A DNA stretch of 53,834 bases, from contig JAJEBU010000107.1 of NCBI GenBank assembly GCA_022822375.1, positions 1-53,834 of the forward strand. Direction: 5' to 3'. The notes under the pieces were generated by a model. That model was given only the letters and a program-made list of their open reading frames with translations. It had not been told where the DNA came from and searched no databases. Of this stretch, positions 15,465 through 24,731 are shown in pieces. The translations under genes and the position numbers were made by a program. The first letter of the stretch is position 1. The number at the start of each line of letters is the position of its first letter. Source of the stretch: Dehalococcoidia bacterium. Its GTDB lineage: Bacteria > Chloroflexota > Dehalococcoidia > Bin125.

Positions 15465-16024
15465 ACGTCCTCGGAAACGGAGCTGGATGGGTCCCGTAGG
15501 ACGGCGTCCATCACTCTCAACGTCAGCGGATCTGGTGCACGGTCGTTCAACATGTCGTCGAACGCTCGCACCACGTCCAGATCTTGTGCTTGCTGACGCT
15601 CGGCGACCAGAGCTCTGATTTTCGTCGGATGCCAGTGCCGACGAATCGTTCGGTCCTCAATGAACTTGCTGAGCTGCGGCTTGTCCCACTCGTGGCTCGC
15701 CACCTTCAGGCTGACGTCAGTCAGCATCTCGTCCGTCGTCAGCAAGATTGCCCCGTTGAGTCCCAGAAAGTACTCCATCGCCGCCAACGCGAATCTCTTG
15801 TTCCCGTCAACGAATGGATGGTTCTGACTGAGGTGATATTGGAGCGCCGCGGCCTTATGCGGCAAGGCACGGTAGTTCGGCTGCCGCGGCACGGCCAGCG
15901 CGCTCTGAAGCAACGCTTCACCCTGGAATCGCAACTGGAACGCCGGAGGCTCAGAGAACAGACCTCCGGCCGCTTCAATCAGCAACGCCGTGTCAGACAG
16001 TTCGAGATATCGCAGAGTCGCCAT
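15461..16024 (-). CDS. Doc/Fic family toxin
   Basis: A 187-residue Fic-fold protein. The active-site loop HPFVDGNKR (69-77) is intact, with the catalytic His replaced by nothing. The spacing YHLSQNHPFVDGNKRFALAAMEYFLGLNG is that of Doc, whose known activity is phosphorylation of EF-Tu; other Fic proteins AMPylate targets. It is about 60 residues longer than P1 Doc, with a C-terminal helical extension. The antitoxin gene lies three bases upstream. Its 3' end overlaps the end of the convergent etfD-like gene by four bases, so the cassette is packed tightly into the etfD-etfB gap. Confidence 0.85.
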   Translation of the reverse strand: MATLRYLELSDTALLIEAAGGLFSEPPAFQLRFQGEALLQSALAVPRQPNYRALPHKAAALQYHLSQNHPFVDGNKRFALAAMEYFLGLNGAILLTTDEMLTDVSLKVASHEWDKPQLSKFIEDRTIRRHWHPTKIRALVAERQQAQDLDVVRAFDDMLNDRAPDPLTLRVMDAVLRDPSSSVSEDV

Positions 16025-16027
16025 GCG

Positions 16028-16186
16028 CTACTGCTTGGACAGCTCCCGATGAGCATTCTCTCGACGGCGGAAGACGATCTCGGCCAACTGGCGCTTGTCC
16101 TCCTCGGTCCGCGGCGGCAGGTGGAACTCTTGATCAGCGGCCTGCTCTGCCTGGTGATTGCCGCTGCTGGTCTGCTTGTCGCTCAT
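16028..16186 (-). CDS. short antitoxin of the Doc module
   Basis: A 52-residue protein, MSDKQTSSGNHQAEQAADQE followed by FHLPPRTEEDKRQLAEIVFRRRENAHRELSKQ. The N-terminal part is polar and probably disordered, and the C-terminal part is a charged helix, which fits a peptide that wraps around and inhibits a Fic-fold toxin. AGAGGTG lies six bases before the ATG and the stop is three bases before the Doc ATG, so the two are translated together. It has no visible Phd/YefM DNA-binding domain. It is assigned by context and size. Confidence 0.65.
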   Translation of the reverse strand: MSDKQTSSGNHQAEQAADQEFHLPPRTEEDKRQLAEIVFRRRENAHRELSKQ

Positions 16187-16202
16187 CTTGACACCTCTGA
16201 CT

Positions 16203-16215
16203 TTGATGACATCAA
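16203..16215. promoter_or_regulatory. palindrome upstream of the Doc module
   Basis: TTGATG-A-CATCAA is a 13-bp perfect inverted repeat, 16 bases upstream of the antitoxin ATG (minus strand). It is a plausible autoregulatory operator. Confidence 0.45.
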
Positions 16216-16267
16216 CACTATCCGACTACTGGCACGCTGTGTCCTGCCTGATTGCCTCTCTGCGCAG

Positions 16268-16287
16268 ATCGTGACACTATTCACGAT
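16268..16287. promoter_or_regulatory. CRP/FNR-like palindrome upstream of etfBA
   Basis: ATCGTGA-N6-TCACGAT is a perfect 7+6+7 inverted repeat, ending 50 bases before the etfB ATG. Its core CGTGA-N6-TCACG is one base per half from the CRP consensus TGTGA-N6-TCACA. It could bind a CRP-family regulator controlling ETF supply. Confidence 0.5.
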
Positions 16288-16337
16288 TGAATGGATGCGC
16301 ACGTCGGGCTCGGCCCGGCGCAGTCAGTGAGGACATG

Positions 16338-17141
16338 ATGGATGTCATCGTCTGCGTGAAGCAGATTCCCGACCCAGAGACACCGGCCGCCGCCTTCAAG
16401 GTGGACGAGTCGGCCATGCAGGTGCTGCCCGCACAGGGCATCTCACCGGTGATATCGCCGTTCGACGCGCAGGCTGTTGAGGCTGCGCTGCGGATCAAGG
16501 ACGCCGCTGGCGAGGGGACGGTGAATGTCATCTCGCTCGGCCCCGACACCGCGCGCGATGCGATCAAGCACTCGCTGGCGATGGGCGCCGACGAGGGCTA
16601 CCACCTGAAGGACGACGCCTTCGACGGTGGCGACGCCTGGGCGACGGCGCTGGCCTTGTCCAAGGCGATCCAGCACATCGGTCTGCCTGACGTGCTGATC
16701 TTCGGCCGCCAGGCCGCGGACTGGGATCAGGGCACGGTTGGCAGCATCGTGGCCGAGCTGCTCGATCTGCCATCGGCGACTGTGCTGCGTGCGGTCGAGC
16801 TGGACGGCGACAGCATCTCGGTGTCGCGAGTGGTCGCCGACGGGTTTGAGAACATCTCCCTGCCCACGCCTTGCGCGTTGACGATCTCTAACGAGTTCGG
16901 CGATCCGCGCTACCCGCAGCTGCGCCAGATCATGCAGGCCGCGCGCAAGCAGGTGACTGAGTTGACGGCGGCGGACATTGGTGCGGATGCATCTGAGGTC
17001 GGCGCAGCAGGCGCGCGAGTGCAGATGCATGCGCTGTATCAACCGACGTCCGACGTGGAAGTCGAGATCATTGAAGGCGACACGCCTGAAGAGAAGGCCG
17101 CCGGCCTCGTCAACGCCCTTCGCGAAGCGAAGATTCTGTAG
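16338..17141 (+). CDS. etfB: electron transfer flavoprotein beta subunit
   Basis: A 267-residue protein. It begins MDVIVCVKQIPDPE, the standard EtfB start, then has SPFDAQAVEAALRIKD and ISLGPDTARDAIKHSLAMGADEGYHL, and the FGRQAADWDQGTVGSIVAELL block near the AMP/FAD-binding region. ETF takes electrons from acyl-CoA and other dehydrogenases. Two ATG codons lie in a row (16335, 16338); the second has GAGG five bases upstream and is preferred. It is followed by etfA after 11 bases and probably feeds the EtfD-like protein encoded upstream. Confidence 0.92.
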   Translation: MDVIVCVKQIPDPETPAAAFKVDESAMQVLPAQGISPVISPFDAQAVEAALRIKDAAGEGTVNVISLGPDTARDAIKHSLAMGADEGYHLKDDAFDGGDAWATALALSKAIQHIGLPDVLIFGRQAADWDQGTVGSIVAELLDLPSATVLRAVELDGDSISVSRVVADGFENISLPTPCALTISNEFGDPRYPQLRQIMQAARKQVTELTAADIGADASEVGAAGARVQMHALYQPTSDVEVEIIEGDTPEEKAAGLVNALREAKIL

Positions 17142-17152
17142 GGGAGTTCATC

Positions 17153-18127
17153 ATGGCAAGCATTCTCGTCATTGGCGAAACCGACGACGCCGGTCTGACC
17201 GCTCCGACGCTGGAGATGCTGGGCGCGGCCACGCGGCTCAGCGGCGGACTGGGCGGCGGTGTCGCGCTGGCGCTGATTGGATCGGGAGTCGGCGATGCGG
17301 CGGCCGCTGCCGCTGCGGCCGGCGCCGACACGGTCTACACCGCCGACGCCGATTCGCTGGACACGTACCAGACGGACAGCTACCTGCCGGTGGCGCAGGG
17401 CATCGTCGAGCAGGACTCGCCGAGCGTGGTGCTGCTGGCGCAGTCCAGCATCGGCCGCGACCTCGCGCCGCGCTTGGCGACGCGGCTCGGATCGGCCGCG
17501 ATCATGGACTCTCTGGCCCTCGAGATCGAGGGCGGCCGCGTCAAGGCGACCCGCAGCTGCTACGGCGGCAACGCACGGCAAGTCGTGACCGTCCAGACCG
17601 ATCCGCAGGTGATCACCGTGCGGCCCAAGTCGCAGGACCCGCTGGAAGCTGATGCGGCGCGGACGGCGGAGATCATCGCCGTGGACGTCGCGGAGCCCAC
17701 GCTGCGCGCACAGACCACCGGCAAGGAACTGGCCGAGTCCGACGGCATCCGCCTCGAGGACGCGGAGATCGTGGTTTCGGGCGGTCGCGGACTGGGCGGT
17801 CCGGAAGCCTTCGGCGACCTCGAACAGCTCGCCGGCGTGCTCTCGGCGGCGGTCGGATCGTCGCGCGCGGCCTGCGACCTTGGTTGGTACCCGCCCTCGC
17901 AACAGGTCGGCCTGACCGGACTCGTCGTGTCGCCCACGCTCTATCTGGCGATTGCGATCTCGGGCGCCAGCCAGCACATGGCCGGCTGCGGTGGATCGAA
18001 GAACATCGTCGCGATCAACAAGGATCCCGACGCGCCGATCTTCGGGTTCTCGCGATTCGGCATCGTGGATGACTACAAGAAGGTGCTGCCGGCGCTGGAG
18101 TCGGCCTTCGCCGCCGCGCTCGAGTAG
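17153..18127 (+). CDS. etfA: electron transfer flavoprotein alpha subunit
   Basis: A 324-residue protein with the EtfA domain I in the first 190 residues and the C-terminal FAD domain: [19 protein letters not shown], then [43 protein letters not shown] and [19 protein letters not shown], all standard. GGGGAG precedes the ATG. It forms the heterodimer with EtfB and carries FAD. The two-hairpin repeat starts 31 bases after its stop. Confidence 0.93.
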   Translation: MASILVIGETDDAGLTAPTLEMLGAATRLSGGLGGGVALALIGSGVGDAAAAAAAAGADTVYTADADSLDTYQTDSYLPVAQGIVEQDSPSVVLLAQSSIGRDLAPRLATRLGSAAIMDSLALEIEGGRVKATRSCYGGNARQVVTVQTDPQVITVRPKSQDPLEADAARTAEIIAVDVAEPTLRAQTTGKELAESDGIRLEDAEIVVSGGRGLGGPEAFGDLEQLAGVLSAAVGSSRAACDLGWYPPSQQVGLTGLVVSPTLYLAIAISGASQHMAGCGGSKNIVAINKDPDAPIFGFSRFGIVDDYKKVLPALESAFAAALE

Positions 18128-18158
18128 CGCCTGACCTGTCGACCTGATCGCCACCATC

Positions 18159-18256
18159 GTCATTCCAGCTTGACTGGAATCTCGTCCGGCATCTCGCCCG
18201 TCAAGAAGCGCGCAGAGGGAACGAGGTCCCAGACTTCGCTGGGGCGACGATCCACG
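18159..18256 (+). repeat. two-hairpin dispersed repeat, copy 1
   Basis: About 98 bp after the etfA stop, similar throughout to 51523-51615 on the other strand. It holds hairpin 1, ATTCCAG-cttga-CTGGAAT, and hairpin 2, GTCCCAG-acttcg-CTGGGGC. The second is perfect in the other copy and keeps pairing here through a U-G pair. It resembles a REP/BIME or MITE-like palindromic element. Confidence 0.75.
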
Positions 18257-18277
18257 GCCGTGGCCGCGTGGAGCGCG

Positions 18278-18754
18278 TTAGACGCCTTGCGTCTTGCGCC
18301 AGGAGCGGATCTGCGCGGCATGCTCCATGTCATGCTCGACGAGGCTGTCGACCAGCGCATTGGCCGAGAGCGTGACATCGTCAATCAGCAGACGGGGGGT
18401 GTTTCGCTCGTCGTCGGTCAGTTGAGAGAGATGCTCGGCCATCTCGTCGCGAACGCGTCGCAGCATGCTGAGCAGGTCTGTGATGGGCTTGTCGCGCCAG
18501 TCGCCTGGCGCCGCCTCGTTGATCTCACGCTCGCTGGGGAACGGCCCGACGGGAAAACCGTCGAACGAGCGCTCGAGCGCTCGCAACGCCCAACAGTCCC
18601 AGCCGACCAGGTGAGAGAGGCAGTCGCGCACGCTCCACTCGCCGACGACGTTGGGCAGGTCGAATGATTCAGGCGGGAGTCCGCGCACGGCCTCGAGCAA
18701 CGAGCTGCGGCCGTCCGTACAGTCAATCGTGTCCGACTTGATCTCAGTCACCAT
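18278..18754 (-). CDS. DinB-superfamily protein (maleylpyruvate isomerase/mycothiol-type N-terminal fold)
   Basis: A 158-residue four-helix-bundle protein. The pattern GEWSVRDCLSHLVGWDCWALRALE, with a C-terminal VEHDMEHAAQIRSWRK, gives the three-His (or Asp/His) metal site of the DinB/MDMPI fold. The family includes thiol-dependent enzymes using mycothiol or bacillithiol and many uncharacterised proteins. AGGGAG precedes the ATG. It ends only 21 bases from repeat copy 1. The specific reaction is not predictable. Confidence 0.7.
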   Translation of the reverse strand: MVTEIKSDTIDCTDGRSSLLEAVRGLPPESFDLPNVVGEWSVRDCLSHLVGWDCWALRALERSFDGFPVGPFPSEREINEAAPGDWRDKPITDLLSMLRRVRDEMAEHLSQLTDDERNTPRLLIDDVTLSANALVDSLVEHDMEHAAQIRSWRKTQGV

Positions 18755-19142
18755 GGTGTGGCTCCCTGCCAGTCAAGGCCAAATCAAGTACGAGGCGCGG
18801 CTGCGCTCCCGAACGCAATCGCGGCCACGGTTCGGACTAACCACGCTCTAGCACACTCACGCAGCGATGTCGGTCCGAATCGTCAACTGGTGGTTAACCC
18901 TAGCAATCGAGTGGGGCCTGCCTTGCTGACTGCGATACAGATGACGGTCGGCCGCCCCAGAGAATCGAGCAGCGGGCCGGCAGTGCTCGCAACACTCGAT
19001 CGGTTGACCCTGCCCAGACTCGCCAATAGCCTGCCTCTACACCTGATCGTTCAGCGTGCGTCCGCGGATGGGCGGCTGTTCGACGACACAGACGCTCGCG
19101 CCGCTTCGGCGTGCACGCGACGAAGGCAGGGACAGTTCCCAC
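18755..19142. other. 388-base gap without a recognisable gene
   Basis: Between the divergent DinB-like gene and coaE. Short open frames occur on both strands, but none has a ribosome site or recognisable sequence. It contains a GGTTAACC palindrome (about 18892-18899) and a TTGACC (about 19003) but no convincing promoter. A decayed gene is possible. Confidence 0.5.
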
Positions 19143-19748
19143 ATGCGCTCGATCGGACTCACCGGCGGGATTGCTTCAGGCAAATCGACTGTCGTTCAGC
19201 AGCTGCAGGAACTTGGCGCGGCCACGATCGACGCCGACCTGCTCGGCCATCAGACCTATGAACCGGGCACGGAGACCTTCCGCCAGGTCATCGAGGCGTT
19301 CGGCGAGGACTTGGTCGCGGAGGACGGCACGATCGACCGCTCCAAGCTAGGGCCCAAGGTCTTCGGCCATCCGGACGGCATGAAGCGGCTGACCGACATC
19401 GTCTGGCCTGGCATTCGCGCGTTGGCGGAAGCCGAGTTGGAGCGGCTGCGGTCGGCGGGGACCGAGGTTGCCGTTCTGGAAGCCGCTGTCATGATTGAGG
19501 CTGGCTGGCAAGATCTGGTCGACGAGGTCTGGGTCGTTGCGGTCAGTCGCGACACGGCGCGCGAGCGTCTGATGGCCCGCAACAACCTGTCCGCCGAGCA
19601 AGCGGACCAGCGAATCGAGTCTCAGATCACCAACGACGAGCGTCTGAAGCACGCCGACGTGTTGATCTCCAACGACTGCAGCATGGATGCCGCCCGCTCG
19701 CGCGTTGATCGCGCCTGGAGCGCGATGCATCAGTCGCTGCGGACCTAG
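19143..19748 (+). CDS. coaE: dephospho-CoA kinase
   Basis: A 201-residue P-loop kinase. It has LTGGIASGKST (6-16), then ATIDADLLGHQTYEPG, the acceptor-binding region, and VLEAAVMIEAG and RLMARNNLSAEQADQRIESQ with the lid arginines. It performs the last step of CoA synthesis, phosphorylation of the ribose 3'-OH. The ATG giving MRSIGLTGG is chosen on homology; the frame is open 29 codons upstream without support. AGGGACAG precedes it. In a window rich in CoA-ester enzymes this is the only CoA synthesis gene. Confidence 0.92.
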   Translation: MRSIGLTGGIASGKSTVVQQLQELGAATIDADLLGHQTYEPGTETFRQVIEAFGEDLVAEDGTIDRSKLGPKVFGHPDGMKRLTDIVWPGIRALAEAELERLRSAGTEVAVLEAAVMIEAGWQDLVDEVWVVAVSRDTARERLMARNNLSAEQADQRIESQITNDERLKHADVLISNDCSMDAARSRVDRAWSAMHQSLRT

Positions 19749-19759
19749 TCACAGGCACA

Positions 19760-19781
19760 GCTAGGCGGCGCGCCGCCTAGC
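19760..19781. repeat. 22-bp perfect palindrome after coaE
   Basis: A perfect inverted repeat centred on GGCGCGCC, with arms starting GCTAGGCG. It starts 11 bases after the coaE stop. No T tract follows, so it is either a Rho-dependent or weak terminator hairpin or a protein-binding site before the AAA/VWA operon. Confidence 0.7.
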
Positions 19782-19872
19782 CGCCAAGCACACACGAGGT
19801 AAACACGAGGGACACGACGGAACCGGGAAACACACTCGCCGTCAACATCGCGGCAGAGTTGGAGAGCCTTTG

Positions 19873-20769
<897 letters not shown>

Positions 20770-20792
20770 AACGAGCTGGGAATCGCTGCACC

Positions 20793-21365
20793 GTGCGGAT
20801 TGGCATCGTCTCCGACATCCACTGCAACGCGACCGCGCTCGATCGGGCGGTCGAGCAGATGGGCGACATTGACGAGCTGCTCTGCGCCGGCGACGCCTGC
20901 TACCAGTACCGCTTCTCGAATGATGTGGCCGAACGGCTCAAGCAGTTGGGCGGCCGCTACGTGGTCGGCAATCACGAGGAGATCCTGCTCTCGGAGGCTG
21001 GCGCGCGGGCGCAGGCCTCGCCGACTGTGGATCAATCGCTGCTGGAGTGGACGCGGGAGCAGCCGTATCTGCTGCGTACCGAGATTGGCTCGAAGAAGCT
21101 GTTGATGTTCCACGCCACGCCGTGGGCACCCTATCGCGACTATCTCTTCCCGCACGATCCGCAGCTGCAGCGCCTGGCCGAAGAAGAGGCCGACTTTATC
21201 ATTTACGGCCACACGCACGCGCCGCTGGTCAAGCGCATTGATCGGGCGCTGATCATCAACCCAGGCTCGGCGGGTGAAATGCGCGGGACCGAACAGGTCC
21301 TGACCTATGCTGTGCTGGATACGTCCGACGATCACGCCGAGATCCACGAGATCCGGTTCGACTGA
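20793..21365 (+). CDS. YfcE/MJ0936-type metallophosphoesterase
   Basis: A 190-residue calcineurin-like phosphoesterase. Metal ligands are all present: Asp8 and His10 in SDIH, GDA, GNHE, FHAT and GHTHAPL. The family includes phosphodiesterases acting on small nucleotides or bis-pNPP, substrate often unknown. It starts with GTG 23 bases after the AAA gene and precedes the VWA gene by 66 bases on the same strand, so it sits inside the CbbQ-CbbO-type operon. That is unusual and may mean a functional link. Confidence 0.85.
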   Translation: MRIGIVSDIHCNATALDRAVEQMGDIDELLCAGDACYQYRFSNDVAERLKQLGGRYVVGNHEEILLSEAGARAQASPTVDQSLLEWTREQPYLLRTEIGSKKLLMFHATPWAPYRDYLFPHDPQLQRLAEEEADFIIYGHTHAPLVKRIDRALIINPGSAGEMRGTEQVLTYAVLDTSDDHAEIHEIRFD

Positions 21366-21431
21366 CTGTGAGCCCCGCAACGGCGGTCGGCGGCTGCGGA
21401 GCCAACCGATCGCCGGCTTGGATGGACGCCC

Positions 21432-24400
21432 ATGACCGACGCGACCCCGAACTCGACCATTGAAGAGGCGCGGGAGGGCTTGCGCCAGTTCCCGCCGGCG
21501 CTGGGGCAGGAGTTTGAGTCCGCCCTGGAACAGGTGCAGCCGGTGCTCGAGCCCGACGAGCTCGCCCAGTGGCTGCGCGAGGGACTCGACATCGCGCGGC
21601 ATTCGCTGCGCAGCTGGGAGGCGGCGTCGGAGTACTACCGCGCCTCCGCTTCGGTGCTCGAGCAGATCACCTACGAGCGCATGCGCGACTGGTGCGCCGT
21701 GGGAATTGAGCTGATGGAGACGTCGCCCGCGCTGTCGGGTGCGCTGTTCCGCGCCTCACCGCAGGTGCTGCCTCACCTGTCTGTGTCGCAGGCCGACGAC
21801 TGGGCCGCGCAAGGCAAATCGCTCTACAAGGGCACCTGGAAGTCGGGCTCGCTCTCGGCGCAGTACTTCGATGTGTCGCCGCAGATTCTGCCCCACCTGC
21901 CGCTGTCCCAGATGCGCCTGCTGGTCGACCTGATTGATTCGCTGGCCTCGCATTCCTACGAGCTCGCGTCGGCCTGTCTCGGCATGGCGCCGGGCGTGCT
22001 CTCGCAGCTCGACCGATCTGATCGCGCGCCGTTTCTGGAGTTCGGCGGGATCGTCGCGCACACGGCGTGGGTCGACGCACGGGTCTACTTCGAGCGCGGT
22101 CCGGGCGCGCTGCGCCAGGTGTCCGAGCAGCAGCGGCCGCGCTACCTATCACTGTCCGGCCAGGTCGCCACGCAGGTCGGACGGCTGGGACATCCGTACT
22201 TCATCGAGGCCGCACAGGCGCTCTCGGAGGTCGACAAAGAGATTCACGAAGGACTGCTCGAACTCGCCGAACAGCTGGCCGAGCACTCGGGCGATGCGGC
22301 GATGGAGTTCATCAAGTCGTCTCCGCGCGTCGCAGATCGCCTGGGCATCGACGACATCGCTCGCTGGCAGGCGTTCGGACTCAACGTCCTGCAGCAATCG
22401 CGCGACGGCGGCGAGGCCTTCTTCCGGCTCGAGTCGGCGCGCGGCGAAGAGGTCATGGAGGCGCTCAGCAGCCGCGTCGACCTCGACCGCGTGTCTGAGC
22501 TGATCCGGATGTACTGCAAGGCGCTGACCGGCGTTGATGTCGGCGTGAAAGCGTCGGAGGAGCTGACCGCCAAGGGCGTCGGCTGGGTCGACGAGAGCTC
22601 GCCGACGACCGAGGGCACCACAATCTACCTGCCCGAGAATGTCGAGCGATACCCGACCAAGGACGAGAACTTCGCGGTCTACAAGGTCTTTGCCACGCAC
22701 CAGGCAGGGCGGCTCGAGTTCGGGTCGTTCGACTACCAGGCAGCGGCCGACCCTGCGCTGTTCCCGGCGTCCGAGAACGGATCGAGCAACGGCCAGCCGG
22801 ATCAGGGAGGTCAGGCAGGTTCCCACGGATCAGCGCTGGTCTCCGTGCAGGAGGACGAGGGCGAGATTCACACGGACATGGAACGCTTCTTCGACCAGTT
22901 CGAGGATCGGCGATTGGCGCATGATCTCTTCACCATCGTGGAGGACACGCGGATCGACACGATCGTCAAGCGGGAGTACGCCGGTGTTCGGCGGGCGTTT
23001 TCGCGTCTGCAGCAGGCGGCGATCGATCGTCGCCGGCCGATTGAGGACATGCCCGCGCGCCAGGCGATGGTCGAGAATCTGCTACGGGCCTCGCTGGATG
23101 AGGTGGGCAGAATTCGGTGGCCGGGCGAATTGGCCGAGGAACTGCGAACGCCGCTGCGCATCCTCAACCGCATCCGACAGGACGGCGCGACCGTTCAGGA
23201 CTCGGCTGCGGCGACGGCGCTGCTCTACAACTGGCTCTCGCAGATTCCCAACATGGAGATGGACTCCGAAGACTGGTCCGACTTTGAGCAGGAGATGTCG
23301 GGCGAGCCGGAAGCGGGCGATGACTCGGACATGATGCCAGGATCGGGATCGTCGGGCCTGGAAGAATCGTTCATGCCGTTCATGCCGGGATCGGAGGAGC
23401 AGCCCTACGACAGCCCTGACCCGGTCGATTTCCGCGGCGACTTCAAGCCTGAGCTGGTCCAGCTACTGATGAAGCTGAAGGGCGAAACGGGTTCCGGCGA
23501 CGCGCCGCCGATCCCGCTGACGAAAGAGCAACTCCAGGAACTGCTGGAGAAGTCGGTCGAGATTTCGATCAACGAGCTGATGGACATGGACCTGGCCGAG
23601 TCGTCGGGCATGTTCCTGGACAACCTGCTGAAGGAAGTCAACCAGATTCAGGGTGAGCGTCAAGAAGGCCAGCAGGCGATGGGAGACGACTCGACCGGTG
23701 CCGAAGACGGCGCAGAGCTGCCCGTGGAGGCGCAGTCGTTCTACTACGACGAGTGGGACTTCCGCGCGGCGGACTACAAGCCGCGCTGGTGCCGTGTGCA
23801 GGAGCAGCGCGGCGAGTCCGGCACCACCAACTACTACACCGAGACGCTGCACGAGCACACACAGCTCGTGCAGGAGACGCGCAAGCAGTTCGAGATGCTG
23901 CGGCCCGAAATGTTCCGCAAGATGAAGCGGCTGACCGACGGCGAGGACTACGACCTCGACGCTGTGATCGAGTGGTACACGGAGAAGATCGCTGGCGGCG
24001 CCTCCGAAACCAAGCTGTTCTACCGGCGCAACAAGGTCGACCGCGATGTTGCGGTGGCCTTCCTGCTCGATGTCTCAGCGTCGACCGACGAGGAGATCCA
24101 GAAGCACCACGACCAGCGTCAGGACGATCAGTTCGACGACGATCCGCGCAAGTACCTCAGCTGGTGGGCGCAGCGTCGAGCCGAGGCCGCGCGACATCCT
24201 GGCAAGCGGATCATTGACCTCGAGAAAGAGGCTGTGGTCCTCTTGATCGAGGCGCTGGAGACGATCGGCGACAAGTACGGCGTGTACGGATTCTCGGGCT
24301 ACGGTCGCGACAACGTCGAGTTCTTCGTCTACAAGGACATGGACGAGCCGTTCGGCGACCGGATTAAGGAGCGGATCGACAAGATCGCGCCGGTTCGCTC

Positions 24401-24731
24401 GACCCGCATGGGTCCGGCGATCCGTCATTGCATCTGGAAGCTGCAAAACACCGACGCCAAGGTGAAGATCCTGATTCTGCTCTCAGACGGGCGGCCGCAG
24501 GATCACGGCTACGGCCGCGACCGGACCGAGAAGGAGTACGCGATCCACGACACGAAGATGGCGCTGACGGAGGCGCGCCGCGAGGGGATGGTTCCGTTCG
24601 CGCTGACCGTCGACCGCGCCGGCCATGACTACCTGAAGCAGATGTGCCAGGACATGGCCTACGAAGTCGTGGCGGACATCGAGTCGCTGCCGCGCCGCCT
24701 GCCCGCGCTCTATCGACGGCTCACCGGCTGA
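21432..24731 (+). CDS. CbbO/NorD-like VWA protein with alpha-solenoid N-terminus
   Basis: A 1099-residue protein. Residues about 60-340 hold some seven degenerate repeats of about 36 residues with the core YF-x2-SPQ-x-LPHL-x3-Q-x3-W-x3-G, predicted as a helical solenoid. The middle (about 470-860) is the acidic NorD/CbbO region with IVEDTRIDTIVKREYAG. The C-terminal VWA domain has the metal site D880-x-S882-x-S884 in LLDVSAST and a LSDGRPQDHGY motif. Such proteins deliver the MoxR ATPase to a target. At 1099 residues it is longer than most CbbO/NorD members (600-800), the extra being the solenoid, probably the target-binding part. The 3' end overlaps the convergent addA by 11 bases. Confidence 0.85.
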   Translation: MTDATPNSTIEEAREGLRQFPPALGQEFESALEQVQPVLEPDELAQWLREGLDIARHSLRSWEAASEYYRASASVLEQITYERMRDWCAVGIELMETSPALSGALFRASPQVLPHLSVSQADDWAAQGKSLYKGTWKSGSLSAQYFDVSPQILPHLPLSQMRLLVDLIDSLASHSYELASACLGMAPGVLSQLDRSDRAPFLEFGGIVAHTAWVDARVYFERGPGALRQVSEQQRPRYLSLSGQVATQVGRLGHPYFIEAAQALSEVDKEIHEGLLELAEQLAEHSGDAAMEFIKSSPRVADRLGIDDIARWQAFGLNVLQQSRDGGEAFFRLESARGEEVMEALSSRVDLDRVSELIRMYCKALTGVDVGVKASEELTAKGVGWVDESSPTTEGTTIYLPENVERYPTKDENFAVYKVFATHQAGRLEFGSFDYQAAADPALFPASENGSSNGQPDQGGQAGSHGSALVSVQEDEGEIHTDMERFFDQFEDRRLAHDLFTIVEDTRIDTIVKREYAGVRRAFSRLQQAAIDRRRPIEDMPARQAMVENLLRASLDEVGRIRWPGELAEELRTPLRILNRIRQDGATVQDSAAATALLYNWLSQIPNMEMDSEDWSDFEQEMSGEPEAGDDSDMMPGSGSSGLEESFMPFMPGSEEQPYDSPDPVDFRGDFKPELVQLLMKLKGETGSGDAPPIPLTKEQLQELLEKSVEISINELMDMDLAESSGMFLDNLLKEVNQIQGERQEGQQAMGDDSTGAEDGAELPVEAQSFYYDEWDFRAADYKPRWCRVQEQRGESGTTNYYTETLHEHTQLVQETRKQFEMLRPEMFRKMKRLTDGEDYDLDAVIEWYTEKIAGGASETKLFYRRNKVDRDVAVAFLLDVSASTDEEIQKHHDQRQDDQFDDDPRKYLSWWAQRRAEAARHPGKRIIDLEKEAVVLLIEALETIGDKYGVYGFSGYGRDNVEFFVYKDMDEPFGDRIKERIDKIAPVRSTRMGPAIRHCIWKLQNTDAKVKILILLSDGRPQDHGYGRDRTEKEYAIHDTKMALTEARREGMVPFALTVDRAGHDYLKQMCQDMAYEVVADIESLPRRLPALYRRLTG

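Noticed and set aside
18159-18256. Protein-coding remnant in the dispersed repeat
   Set aside because: Short open frames exist in both copies, but the conserved feature is the pair of stems, and the two copies differ by a gap of 3 bases in unpaired sequence with no start or ribosome site.
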